Positions 33,523 through 45,330 of a DNA stretch of 64,000 nt are shown in pieces. Source of the DNA: Isoetes taiwanensis (taxonomy: Eukaryota > Streptophyta > Lycopodiopsida > Isoetales > Isoetaceae); NCBI GenBank assembly GCA_021234155.1, contig JAJEKV010000017.1, positions 3,394,024-3,458,023 on the forward strand. Reading direction: 5' to 3'. The position numbers were made by a program, and so were the translations under genes. The notes under the pieces are model-generated. The model worked only from the letters and a program-made list of their open reading frames with translations, was not told where the DNA came from and did not search any database. Within the stretch, counting starts at the first letter, position 1. Each line of letters opens with the position of its first letter.

Positions 33523-34591
33523 TGTCGAAATCGCGGGGTAACCATGCATTCTTGTTATGTAGGCGCAAGTTAGATTGCACTTTGTGCATAGTAAATCTCC
33601 ACCAAAATCGTCCAGGATGTAAGGTAAATTAGCGAGAATGGAAGGTTAGTCATCAGGAATATTTGGTAAGCCATCTAGAGTGCAATGCAAATGCTAGAAT
33701 GTCAGGGCAAGAATGGAGCAGAAGCTTTTTCTGAGAAAGAAACTTTGCCACATGGTGTTCGTGATTGGCTTATGCAGCAGAATGCAATTTTACCTATTTT
33801 ATGTTGTAAATAATATTTGGCATTTGGCACATGTTAAACCTTTAGTTACATTCACATGGGAAGTTGTACAATTTCAAAAGTTGGGCAAACCCATTTTGGT
33901 GGTTGTTACTTTTCAACCAACGAGGACATATTAACCACATTCATATATTGTTTCATAACTTGCCTAATGCCTACCAATCAACACAACATGTACCTTAGGG
34001 ATTTCATCATCATATACGTAACATGCATAAGTAACATTGATGGTAAAACAAATGTGAACCGGGATGGAAATTGGAGCTCTGATTTTGACAAAGAATATGT
34101 AACATAGTTTCGGATTTGAAGCTTAAGCAGCACTTTGAAAATGCTTTTAATACAGTTGTCATTCGTTGATGACTTTGGTGTAGTACAGCAGTTCACGGAT
34201 GTTGTAATTGAAAGCTCGTCCAAACACAATGTTAGACACACTATCGACGTGTTACCCATTTTACCTATTCTAATATTCTGTTTTGTAGAATGTAGACCAC
34301 AACTTGATAAAATAGACAGAAGATAGCTAAGTTGTTATTCTCTATACTTAGCCAAGTGATTGACCACCTTATATACAAACGAAGTTATGGTCTATTTTCA
34401 CTTTGAGACAACCACAGCATTAGTTAGAATGAGACTATGTAGCCAATAAAATAGAAAAAATGAAGGAGGAGAAGAAAACACAGAAATGATGAAATGCTAA
34501 GTCTTGATACTTCTCGGGTACTTAAGGAGGGATCCGAGGAGGCAGAGGCAGAGAAGAAGAGCATTACTTAAGTCCGCTCGAGACCAAGTAG

Positions 34592-35077
34592 ATGGAGAGG
34601 AGGTGGGCGGTTGTGGCCGTGGTGCTAGCATTGAGCATAATATGTAAGGCAGAAGCTAAGGGGCGTTGGAAAAACATAGTAATGTATTACCACACAGATT
34701 CAAGTGCTGTAGTAGCAGCAGGGCCATATGGGAATGCCAGCAACATTGGATTTGGAAGTGTGTTTGTAATTGACAACTACTTGACCGCCGCGCCTGAGCA
34801 AAATTCCAGCACACTAGGCAATGCGAAGGGGCTGGTTATCTTGGCAACTGGAAATGCCACTACTACATCTCCCAGCCTTATCATCTTTGATGCAGTGCTG
34901 CATTCTGGCAGCAGCATCCACTTTGAAGGCCTTTTTGTGCCCTACAACACCTCTGAACTTAATATTTATGGTGGCACTGGGAAATTTTGCCTTGCCCGAG
35001 GCTTTGCTTCTTTCTACCCTGTCAATCCTGAGGTTTATGCCTCCCCTAGAGCTATCAACTGTACTTTCCTTGCTTGA
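34592..35077 (+). CDS. Dirigent-family protein, secreted
   Basis: This intact, intronless 161-residue protein belongs to the plant dirigent family. Those extracellular proteins steer the coupling of phenoxy radicals during lignan and related phenolic synthesis, or assist terpenoid and lignin deposition. An N-terminal hydrophobic signal peptide spans about residues 1-22 (cleavage probably after KAEA). KNIVMYYHTD at about 27-36 is the usual first beta-strand. The family's end motif appears as LNIYGGTGKFCLARGFASF at about 123-141. Five N-glycosylation sequons (N48, N71, N88, N119, N156) fit secretion. Length is slightly short of the usual 180-190 residues. ATG 34592 is chosen because the signal peptide begins there. 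No convincing TATA box was found. AATAAG and AATAAT signals lie within 80 bp after the stop. Which radical or substrate it guides cannot be told from sequence. Confidence 0.9.
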   Translation: MERRWAVVAVVLALSIICKAEAKGRWKNIVMYYHTDSSAVVAAGPYGNASNIGFGSVFVIDNYLTAAPEQNSSTLGNAKGLVILATGNATTTSPSLIIFDAVLHSGSSIHFEGLFVPYNTSELNIYGGTGKFCLARGFASFYPVNPEVYASPRAINCTFLA

Positions 35078-35109
35078 TCCTCCTCATTTGGTTCTACATA
35101 GACAATAAG

Positions 35110-37650
35110 TTCCTGGATGTATCAGTGCTCCTACATCTAATAATAGATATTAATATAGCATAAATGCAAGATTTACATGCATAGATTAAATTTGTTGATT
35201 ATTCATCTGGGCAACTCAGAATCTTAAGCCCCAAAAGCAAGTTGGATAAAGAGCAAGTTATACCAACTCAACTTTTACGTTGTTGAAGACTCCATTCTTT
35301 CTATCCAGGCTAGCCCTTGGAATATAAATGAGGAAGCTAAAAATGGGTTTGTCAGAATCCAATACCTCCTATTTGTCAAATATGCGTTTTGTGTGTCACC
35401 TAAAAGATAAGTTAACAATATGCCTTGTATACATCCAAAGATAATGCAACAACGTCAAGTTTTTGTGGCCAGTCAATGGTATGCCAAAAAAAGATTCCTT
35501 GCAAGTTTAAAACCATTCCAGGGGGCCATTCTAATTGTTACAGCCAGGTTTCATTCTTGAAGGATCCAAACGGCAAGCCCTAAGTTTGGGAAGTGATTAA
35601 GCAGTCTGACTGATTTAATATCAAACTGGTAAAACCCCATCTTTGTCAGTGCATCATTCTGTGGAATAATAACCCTTCAGAATGGGGCAATAAAGAATAA
35701 AAGTGGCTGCATCTGGTTCCAACTTGTTTATACAACAATATTGGGCAGGAGAATAGTTACCAAAACAAGCAGATTTATGAAAACTGTGAACCCTAACATC
35801 AGATGGTTTTATTGTTTGAGACTTTCAAGACTTGTTATCTTACATTTCAGGTCCTATGGAATATGAATATAATACTTTCATTTATGTTGTAGATCTTGTA
35901 TAGTCTTTTGTTACAGAATTGAAAGGTTTATAACAAGAAGGGCCATTTCCTTCTCAAATAAGGGGCTGTTGCCTCTGTTCATAATCCTTCAGCAATTAAC
36001 AACAAATTTACATTGCACATAATTCCATTGATCAGATGCCAGTAACTTCATCATCTATGATGCCTGTTCGTACATCATGAGTATTATGCCATCCTCCTCC
36101 CGCTAGCCAATTTCTGCACGAAATTTCTATGATTCTCTCAGGATCTGGCTTTGTGTATTCATCTTCTTTGATTGAGATGGTTCTGACACAATAAATCCTC
36201 TCGCCATTAACGGTTTTCTTAATCTCACCAGTCAATAGTTTGGCAAGATTGGGAAAAGCCGAATAAAACTATATCAAACCCAAACCCGCTTGTCATCTCT
36301 GACTCCATTCCAGAACTTCAGATCTGTGAACTCTCTCCAAATGTGAAATTACGGTTGCAAACCTTTCAGAATGCCAAATACCTAGTCCGTTGGCTGTTGA
36401 GAACAAAGCATTTATCTGGCTTCTCCGTTGATAATACTGTAGATGTTGTCATAACTGCTAATCTTTCCAAGAAGGGATGGTCCTCTCATTTGAGGATATT
36501 TGGGAAATGAAATATTCAAATTTATATCCTTTCATTGTAAGTTGTTGATTACATCACAAGCTGCTGATGTTGGACGATCTTTGTTGCAAACAACGCGAGC
36601 CGTTTATGCACAAACACAATCTCGAAACGCTAAAAGATGCCAACTCATCCTCGCCCCATTAGATTCCTGAGGATATCGCGACCGACTTTGTGGGTGTATC
36701 TAAATGGTATCCTAGAGGAAGAGCTAAAATAACGTAATGACTTTGGGCTTTTTAGCGCAGATTATATCACAATCATCAGATAGTTAAAGTCTTTGCCGCT
36801 ATCCCTCTCGTTATGAGCACCAAGAGTTCCTCAATTGCAGAAACCCCGCGAAAATTTTTCTTTGGAGCAATCATGTTTTTATTGCTATATAGATGTTTTA
36901 CTATTCTTGGAGCCATATCTTTCGAAAAGAAACCTTACCTTCTTTGAATGACAACAAACTCTGCCGGAGCTCAAGAAAGCATACATGTAGCCAACAATTT
37001 CTATTTGAAATGTCATGTATCTCCCGAACCAAGTGTTCCATAAGTTTAGGCAACATTGCACCCCATATTCAAAGGCTGAAAGCCCCATGTTTCATGCAGT
37101 ACATCTGGATTTTCTTATTGTTAAGCTTTGTCATGCATTCATGTTCTCTCCTTGTCATCCTCGGCATTTGTTTCTTTTTAAGAATTTTTGTTAGACAACG
37201 CGTATTCCATCCGTCATTTACGCTTATCCTAAGCTCAGCTATTTATAAACCTCACATGTCTCCACAATGTTGCCGTGTATTTGTTGCAATCCCACTAAGA
37301 GCTCCAATTGTTGTGTTTTCAAGATTTACTTCCATAGGTAATGAATCCAAGTGATTAAACTATCAATGAATAGTCCAACTAGAGTTTATCAAGAATACAG
37401 TACGGGCATTCCCTGCTTCACCACAATATTGTTGTCAACATGCTCCTATATCGGAGAAAAAGGTATAAGTAGTACTTTTTCATATAGTATATCTGAAATA
37501 CATTGAAATACATTTTGTAAACATTCGGTACATGTGATTGTTCCATCCTTTTCAAATCTTAGATACCTTACCAATAAAGTCAACAAATGAAATGTAAGCA
37601 GATTTTTGTTTGGCCGAGTCCATAATGGTCTTTAAAAGCAAGTAATTTTT
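35110..37650. other. Stretch without a supported gene
   Basis: No domain was recognised. A 67-codon minus-strand frame at 36032-36235 has natural-looking composition (KPDPERIIEISCRNWLAGGG), and further minus-strand pieces between 36240 and 36480 (KCFVLNSQRTRYLAF) could be its diverged continuation. The frames do not join, and no family is recognised, so this may be an unnamed gene fragment. Confidence 0.35.
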
Positions 37651-37699
37651 TTTTTTATAAGGATGAAAGCCAAAAGGTTTATTAATGGGACTAAGCATT

Positions 37700-38045
37700 A
37701 TGCACAGTGATGCGGGCATTAATCGTGGACATGTGGAATGGATATATTGGTGGTGAACATGTGGAATGGATATATGAAGGCGGATGTAAAAAGCGGTTTT
37801 GTAAAATAAAATAAATAGATGTATATAGAACCATATCTCTACATGCAATGGAGTGTCAAGTGTGCGTGAATTAGAGTTTAAGGATGTTAGGCATTAGCCA
37901 TCGGCACGTGGAATGGATAGGAATAATGGAATGCATAGTTTGGAATGGGATGGGGTGCCAAGTGTGAATGGCATAGAGTTTACGGATGTTTGCCATTAGC
38001 CATGGGCACATGGAATGGAATGCATAGTTTGGAATGGAAAATGGA
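37700..38045. repeat. Tandem repeats of about 102 bp built on GTGGAATGGA
   Basis: A unit beginning CAAGTGTG at 37857 recurs at 37959 with the same order of blocks (AGAGTTTA, GGATGTT, ATTAGCCAT, GGCAC, TGGAATGG, AATGCATAGTTTGGAATGG). Shorter partial copies of CATGTGGAATGGATATAT lie at 37730-37775. The array is degenerate and non-coding. Confidence 0.65.
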
Positions 38046-38829
38046 ATAGAAATGCCGTTAGTTGGTACTTATGTTCAAGATGAAAATTTAGGGTTTTATA
38101 GAAAATTGCAAATTCAAATGCATAGTATAGTAAAAATAAGGATATTTGTATGCGCAATGGGAGGTGGAAAAAGTGTGTCGTAATATGTTTGTCTAAGTTA
38201 CTTCATAGTACCTAGTGTAAGTTGTAACGTGTGTTTGTGAACCAAATATGGCAGTGGTGCATGTATGCATAGCCATTGTGCAAGATATTCATATGGATGC
38301 ATATGAGAGTTGACATATCTAAACATATGTAATTGAGTTTCTAATTTTTCTTTTTTCTTTTTTTGTGTTCTCCGTCGCAATCTAAGTGAAGGTTGGGGAG
38401 CCACGTTTGCGAGTAAATGAATGAAGAGATCTCCACCGTAGTTACCACTGCCATAACTAGGCTGGCATTCAAGAAACCAGGAGGTATTGCAGAGCTCTTT
38501 CGTGGATTCAGTGCGTGAGCTAGGGCGGCCACTCACAATATTTGGGCTTAAATTTGGGTATGCCGTCTATAGCGGCTCCTCCACAGTCGTCATCTGCGGT
38601 AGGTTGTGCTCTTTAATTCTATACTAATCGCTCCTGGCGTCTGCTCAGGCATCCTAAGCAATATTTTTTTTTTGGATGAAATAAGTGGCTATTGAGTATG
38701 ACTACACTGTTTCTATCAGAAAAATATTCTTCTTGCTTTTGGGTCTTTGTTCAAGATTTGTATTTGAAGTCTGGCAATCTTTTCCTTCATCTATGATTGC
38801 AAGGCTTCTAGTGCACCATTTTGGTTGAT

Positions 38830-40829
38830 CTTTATTCCAGAGAGGGGCAATGCAGATTCACGTGAGGATAGGATTTGCCATCGGTTTTGAGCATTTTAAC
38901 TTCCGTGCTTGAAAGAATGGTTATTCATAGGAGACTGCTTCTGAAAGCGGTTTCAAGTATGTGAAAGTAGGGAAACCTTCTGGTGAACAACAACATAGAT
39001 AATAGGGCGTTAGAATCTCTCTGACTCCCTTTTACGTGTTTGATGGGGTCCTTTCGAGCGTGATAAGGTGATATTTCTAGAATTTGCTACTGCCTTTCCA
39101 TGCTCCATTTCTGCTGCTCCTACATTTTCATCCTTCAAGCTCAGATTTTTGTTGAATTCGCCCTTGTAGATTTTAAGACTGCATATGATACCGTCCCAGG
39201 AGACATCTTTGTGGCGAGAGGTTGCAAAAATTGCGAGTGCCACGGGGAGTTGCGAAATGGTGCACTAGCTTTATGATGGGATTTATCTTTTCTTTGCCTT
39301 ATGAAGATGTGGGTAGCTAGCACTATGGGAGTTAAGCGGGGCTGCCCGTTGTCTCCAAGCTTTTGGAGTTTGTACATTGATAGCTTGGAGGCGTGGATGC
39401 AACACCATGTGGGGGGGGTGCAATTATCGATCACGACCTCGTGAGCCGGTTACTATATCGCGGATGATGTAGGTTTGCTAGCCCCTGGCGGCATTTGGAT
39501 GCCCTCGATGGGTTACGTGGGGCAGCGGGAATGTGGTGAACTTGCACAAAACTAAGCTTCTTGTGATCCTATCCTGCAACATCCTATCGAAGTTATATTA
39601 CGAGGGGCGGGGAAGTGGAGATGGTGCGAGGCTTCAAGTATCGGAAATTGATTTCACTACTAACATCTTTGTGGGATGAGTGTGTGGAGAGGAGAGCCGG
39701 TCTTGGTGGAAGGCTCTATATGCGGTACAAAAAAGCGTGTTGGGATAGATCTGTGGTGGGCGAGGAGAACACACTGTTTAGGAGCTTTAGTCAGGAGCGG
39801 TCTTTGCTATATGGGGTGGAGGTTTGGGGCCAATGATTAGCAAAAAACACGTGGGATAGGTTGGAAAAGTGCGAGAAAGCTTTCTTGACATATAGCTTGG
39901 GAGTGAAGGACAAATCGCCGTATCGAGATTTTTGTTGTATGAGATGGGGTTCGGCCTTTCTGACATTACGCTATCTGTGAGGAGCATCTTACTTACTTCC
40001 ATAAGGTGGATGGGATGGATGAACATCGCTTGCCTCCGCGAGGTAGGTGTTGTTAGCGGGGCCCCGGTATTTGAAAAGGGTATGCTTACGAGCACTTTGT
40101 AAGGGATGGTTTAGGAGGTGGTCTATGGATTACCAGCGGATGGTGGCACTAGCGGTCGATCTTGTGAGAATGGGCATTGGATGCGGGCTATCTTTGCCAC
40201 TCGTGGGATGCCTCTACTCTTGCAAAGCCCAAAGGCGAGCACTATCACGCTTCAGTTAATCCGGCCTTGAGCATGGACCCCATCGGTGCCAGAAAGCACA
40301 CATCTCTGTGAAGAAGCGAAGAGCTATTGCTGCCATAGGGGCCGGGTTCCCATTACCTCATAATTGAAACAGGTCATTTGGGGGTGAATGGCGGACACGG
40401 GATCCCAGGGGAGGAAGGAGGATATGTCGGTGTTGTGAGATGCGTGATAGAGGATGAGCACCATGCTCTTGGCGGTGCCCGGCATATGCCCATGTCCGGC
40501 GGTGCACAGCGATCTTAGATGCTTTCGACACACCGCTACATCGAGTTACTCGCATCACCTATGGTAGCGTGATTGGAGCTTACATCCTGCGAGATTCGGC
40601 CGTCGGACTTGCTCTTGGGGGCATGGTATTTGAGAGCCCTTTGTTAGGGTTTTCCTCCCAAGTGGGGGTTTTTCATCCGGTAGTAGGGATCTCTTGTCTG
40701 ATTACATTGTTTGTTTTTTTTTGGTGTTGGGGTTTTGGCTTTTTGCTGTTTTCTCGCATGTCTTAGTCTCATAGGCCTCGGCCTCGTGAGGCGTTAAAAT
40801 AAACTTCCTTCCTTCCTTCCTTCCTTCCT
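38830..40829 (+). mobile_element. LINE-B: decayed non-LTR retrotransposon with (CTTC)n tail
   Basis: RT landmarks lie in order on the plus strand in shifting frames: a VDFKTAYDTVP core at 39165-39197, GVKRGCPLSP at 39328-39357, and the catalytic YIADD at 39454-39468. A C-terminal stretch with a CRCCEM...CPAYAHVR zinc-like pattern lies near 40430-40500. The 3' end is followed by a (CTTC)n run at 40804-40829 rather than poly(A). The endonuclease part before 38830 was not recognised, so the copy may be 5'-truncated. Stops and frameshifts make it inactive. Confidence 0.7.
40804..40829 (+). repeat. (CTTC)n microsatellite at the LINE-B 3' end
   Basis: About six and a half perfect tetranucleotide units follow directly after the LINE-B terminal region. 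Microsatellite tails in place of poly(A) are known for several LINE clades. Confidence 0.8.
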
Positions 40830-41339
40830 ACCCTTTAAATATTTCCTTCAAATCGGACTTGGGTTGAGCGTAACATGGTACTTCTTCTCCTCTTGCAAAT
40901 CTACACATGGCTTGAGATTTTGTAGCTAATTTTTATTACGCCAGATTTCTTGAGAAAACAAGCCAGCCTTTGCATGTTCTCAACATCATAAAAGCCTTTG
41001 AACTCTACAAAAGCGTTCTTTGGATCGACCTCGAGATAAGCATTTGCTTTAGCGGAGATCTAAATCTACCTCATAAATTCTTTCATTACTTGCGGGATAG
41101 AATAAATACTTACCCGGTTTCACTTCAAATTTGAGGGAATGCTTCTCAAGCATAGATTTAAGATTACGACAAAGTTAAGCCCAATATGATCTATATAAAA
41201 GCGAGGCTTAGGCGACCCAAAAACTTGGACACTTTTCGATACTCATCTGAACTGGAGGCCAACATTTGGATCAAATCTTCAAGCTTCGAGAAAGCAGGGG
41301 CTTTTGGTGTGAAAATTTAAAACAAGCAAAGAAATGGAG

Positions 41340-41955
41340 CTTTCGTCGTCCGAATTGGGAAAATCGTTAAATAGGCCCAATTGTCTCGCTCGGATCTTGC
41401 TTACCTCCACAAATCAGACCCCTTTTGCAGAGGTTTCTTCATCTTGCATTGCCCGACAAAGCAGCGGCGATTCTTGTTGTTTTGCAAATGTTGTTCTTGA
41501 TTGTCTCACATACGAGACCACTCTTTGCATATTTATCACAAAGAAGCCACGAGAAAGGGTGTAAGTAGATCGAAATTACTTGTCTCAACTATTGAAGTCA
41601 TTATCATGTCTTTGGATATTATCTTGGTTTCTTTCACGGTATAAAGGCAAGCGAAATGATTGGTGCTTTATGTAATGCGAACTTGGAAATCATATATTAG
41701 AAGCTTTGCGGGAACCCACATCGAGAATCCATTTTCACCCATTCGTATTTTGTCACGTCTGCGTAACATTGAAAACCACCTTGGGTCTGGAAGGCAAGAA
41801 GACGCAAATGAGTTCATGAGGTATGAGAGTCTGGGCAAATTTGTGGACTTGGTCCTTTGTGTGATTTGTGCCTCTATAATTCTCGTTGTAGATCCACATT
41901 CACAGTTAACAACTTTAGTTCAGTATATATTTGGTGGACTTCTGCAATCTCAATA
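41340..41955 (+). pseudogene. Ubiquitin-specific protease exons (UBP15/16/17-like), broken
   Basis: Three exon-like pieces in order resemble plant C19 ubiquitin proteases with the USP36-type core. Piece 1 (ending at 41560 before a GTAAGT donor) has GDSCCFANVVLDCLTY, where the family has the catalytic-Cys box G-N-S-C-Y-A-N-V-V-L-Q-C-L. Piece 2 (about 41700-41820) has [14 protein letters not shown] and [11 protein letters not shown], then a GTATGA donor. Piece 3 (41892-41955, after TTGTAG) has [16 protein letters not shown] and then a stop. The exon expected between pieces 2 and 3 is missing, as are the catalytic His and Asp parts. The CYS box contains an extra residue (CCFAN). This is a gene fragment; a functional protease is unlikely. 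Confidence 0.68.
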
Positions 41956-42260
41956 GGCATGCGCTCTCTCACTAAAATCATTATGTCTTACCATTCTTTT
42001 ATGGATCGACTATGTATCACCTATGGGCCCATGCCTGGGAATGGACATTTTGCATTTGTTATTTGGTTTGGCATGTTGATCAACATGTATCTCAGAATCA
42101 TTAAGTCTCCTTGATGCAGATCTTCCTTTTTGCATGCATTTACAATTTCTTCCATACGTATATTTGCAAGGTGGTCTTCGAAGGAAATCAACATTTGAGA
42201 CATGATGTCTCTTTGCTAAGATTGCCAATTTTCACCCAGCCTCTCAGCCCTTCCCCAAAG

Positions 42261-42712
42261 AGTTGCGAAAATGACATTTTCGAACCCTTTTGGATTCAAA
42301 CATCGAGCGTTGCTTGAGCAACTTCTTTGCTTTGCCCCAAATTTCCATCCTAATTCCTATCAACCCTAAAAAATTGCATGAAGGACGTTTTCGAGCCCCC
42401 ATTTTGGATTCTAGACATCCAAAATGTGCTTCAAACAATGCCTCTGCGTTGCCCTAAATTTTTGCACTAATTTCTGTCTGCTCTAAAAAGTTGCCCGAAG
42501 GACCTTTTTGAGCCCCTATTTTCGATTCAAGCATCAAAACACACTCACGAGCAACTTCTGCGCTTTGCCCTAAATTCGCCCTAAATCACATTAAGCCATA
42601 AAGGTTCTTGTGAAGGGCGTTTGGGTCCCCCCTTTTGGATTCCAAGCATCCAAATGCCCTTTGAGCAACTTCACTCCCTTGTCCTAATTTCTGCATCCCA
42701 GACAACCCTATT
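42261..42712. repeat. Four-unit tandem array, unit about 113 bp
   Basis: Units start at 42261, 42372, 42489 and 42603. Each opens with a GTTGC(N)GAAGGAC-like block, then TTTCGAGCCCC, ATTTTGGATTC(A/T)A, AGCATCCAAA, GAGCAACTTC, GCTTTGCCCTAAATT and a CCCTAAAAA end. Units differ from each other by roughly a quarter of positions, so the array is old. It follows the ubiquitin-protease fragment directly and has no open frame through it. Confidence 0.75.
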
Positions 42713-42719
42713 CTGATTG

Positions 42720-44160
42720 GTATTTGAATGGCTTGTTAGAAAATTAGCCCTGTGTAGATATCTCAATGATGACAATGAAGCCCCCAACAAGGCTATGGTT
42801 AAGTGATCCATAACTATGGATTATTCTAAAGCTCTTCCTTTTTTTTAATGTGTGGAGCTCTGTTGTTCTCCTAAGTTTGACCACTTCATTTGAATTCTTG
42901 CTCAACATAGCTTGAATAATGGATTCTATTTCTAGAAGAAACAATGCTATTCTTTGCTACATATCCTCTCAATTGTCTTTTAAATGAAGCGAAGTGAGCC
43001 ATATCTTTTTTGCAATAAGCTAAATGGTTTGTGGAAGTGGATCTACAATAGGTTTTATGACAAATCTACATCAATGGACATGAGCTAATCTGTCAATTCT
43101 GTAAAAAAGTAGCATTTAAGTTTCTAGAAATTAAGTACAACTTCACGCGCATAAAAATGTTGAATCATCTTTGTCACAATTTATGACTAATCTAGATCAA
43201 TGGACATGAACTAATCTGTCAATTATGTAAAAAGGTGGCCCTTCCTGAGAAAGCAATCCAGCATGCCAAGCACCCTCGAAATAATATATTATCTACAAGG
43301 AAAAGCCATAGCCACATACCTTAAGGTGAATCCGACATCTATCCTGTCCCACGTAATATCTCTTAGAATAGGTTCATGGCTATGGTTCCATATGACAATG
43401 CAAAAGCTGGCATCATCAAATGCATTGGCTTTTGGTCTTCTTCAATTTTTTTCTCTTAGTGGTTTACTAATGACACCTACATCAAAGTAAGCTAGTGTCG
43501 AGGGCCGTGGAGCAAAAACTTGTATCATTACTTGCCTTTCATATAACACAAAGTTGAGTTCCCACCTTCATTCAATTCTAGTTGATAATCTTTTTCTTGT
43601 AAAAGTGAACTCAATCTATATCTGCATGTCTAGGGTCTTTCTCCAATGGCAGTGCAATAACATACACATCGAAAGTACAATATTGAGTCGCTAAACTTGG
43701 CGCCTACAAAATTCGCCAAATGGTAAACCGAAAGAAGAAAGGCAAAGGGAGAGAGTGGGATGATGAATCGAGCTGCTTACTCTTGTCGAACACTTCATAG
43801 AGGATTTGAAGCAAGCAAGGGCGGAAATCAAAAGCATTTGAAAAAAAGCAATTGGGATTCTTCAAAATGGGGTCTCGAGACTTGTCAAAAGGGCAAGGAG
43901 AACTTAAAGAAATAGTTCTGAGACACCGGAAGAATCAGTTGAGGAAAATCGGAGGATAGCTTGACCCGGCCCAGGAGATTGTCGCCTACGGATATCTTCA
44001 AAGATTGAGGCATAGGTATCCTCTTTATTCAATCGGGGACAAGAGAGGCTGAAAGAACAAAGAAAGACCGTCTTGTGAGCCAAGAAACATACTAATTCTT
44101 TGGACTTCTGAGAGAAGGAAGAAGAAGACACACCGACGATTGTTGAGAGCTTCTTTAATG
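42720..44160. other. No gene recognised
   Basis: AT-rich sequence with only short frames and no known motif. A duplicated phrase (ATCAATGGACATGA..CTAATCTGTCAATT) occurs near 43068-43105 and again near 43197-43225, which suggests another old local duplication of about 130 bp. Confidence 0.45.
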
Positions 44161-44165
44161 ATATC

Positions 44166-44450
44166 ATGCATTTGGCATCGCCTGAAGTAAAGTATTGCAG
44201 AAGGATTGGTAAGAAAATGGATGGGAAACACAGGTTGATCCTTTTAAAATTCCACAGTTTAGAAGCAAGAAACAGAGTAATGAAGCATCGTAATCATTTG
44301 AAAGGTCACCAAATCTGGTTAAATGATGACTTGACAATCCAGCAGCAGAGAGAAAGGAAAATTGCACTCCAAGAATTACGTAAATTGAAAGAAAAAGGCA
44401 AAAATGCATACCTCATTGGAAACAGAGTGATTGTGCGTAACAATCAATAG
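44166..44450 (+). pseudogene. LINE-C ORF1 C-terminal segment
   Basis: About 94 residues end just before the endonuclease frame. The sequence has RRIGKKMDGKHRLILLKF followed by a LKGHQIWLNDDLTIQQQ block and a KEKGKNAYLIGNRVIV end. This R-x-G ... R-x-I-x-x-K-F, L-K-G, D-L-T, G-K-x-A layout is the C-terminal part of ORF1 in CR1/L2/RTEX-type LINEs best known from animals. The N-terminal part is not found upstream, so the element may be 5'-truncated here. Confidence 0.6.
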
Positions 44451-44453
44451 GAA

Positions 44454-45330
44454 TTGAAGACCCTCAACCTGTTGGCTTGGAACATACATGGTTTCTCTGA
44501 AACGAAGGTATTAAGTAACATGAATTGTTTTCGTGAATATGAAATTCTTCTATTGACAGAGACTTGGGAGCATGAAACCAGCAGACTTACTGACATCCCT
44601 GACTTTACCTTATTGGAATCACTATGGAATGATCAAAATGGTAGCAGAAGAGGATGGGGAGGTATTGCCTGCTTTGCCAAACATGAAATCTGCAAGGTAA
44701 TTAAGGTTGTTAAAAAATGTGAGCATAAGCAATTCTTATGGATCTGCTTGCATGATCGCATATATATTGCATTGGTATACTATGCGCCTCTTGAACCTTA
44801 TCCAGCACCCATTCTATGCATTATCAGCTGACATTTGCTACTTTCGGACCAAAGTCCCGGTGTATATTATAGGTGACATGAATGGGAGATTGGGAGACAA
44901 ACAAGCTGTTATTCTTGCAGGAGAGGATAATCTTCTATGGCTGCAGGAGCATACAGATATTGCTTATGGATGAGGATATCGAGATGTGCATGGTATTAAC
45001 CGCATGGGTGAGCATATACTAAACTTATGTGAAGCATTTGATATGATCATATACAATGGCACAGAAACATTTCCATCTTCCAGCAGTTTCACATGCTTTC
45101 AACCGAATGGTATGAGTGTTGTAGACTTTCTTCTTGGCAGCCCAGACAATATGCATTTGGTGACTAAATTCCAAGTCTTTGATCAGCATGTAGACTCAGA
45201 CCATGCGCAGCTCGCACTCCAGCTGAAGCTGCCAACTCCACGTGCTTGCATAAGAGGTAAAACTCCTCCTAAACTCCGCTTATCATATAAACTGCGGAGG
45301 GATTATGAAAAAAGCTTTTGCTGCTATTGA
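44454..45330 (+). pseudogene. LINE-C endonuclease domain
   Basis: The Endonuclease/Exonuclease/Phosphatase fold is recognisable: LLAWNIHGF near 44470-44495 (the N-terminal Asn), LLLTETWEH near 44550 (catalytic Glu), a IIGDMNGRLGD block at about 44868-44900 (Asp-x-Asn), and DSDHAQLALQL near 45195-45230 (the terminal SDH motif). One frame change near 44815 and a stop near 44970 interrupt it, so no intact enzyme is made. Role in a working element: nicking the target DNA to prime reverse transcription. Confidence 0.8.
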
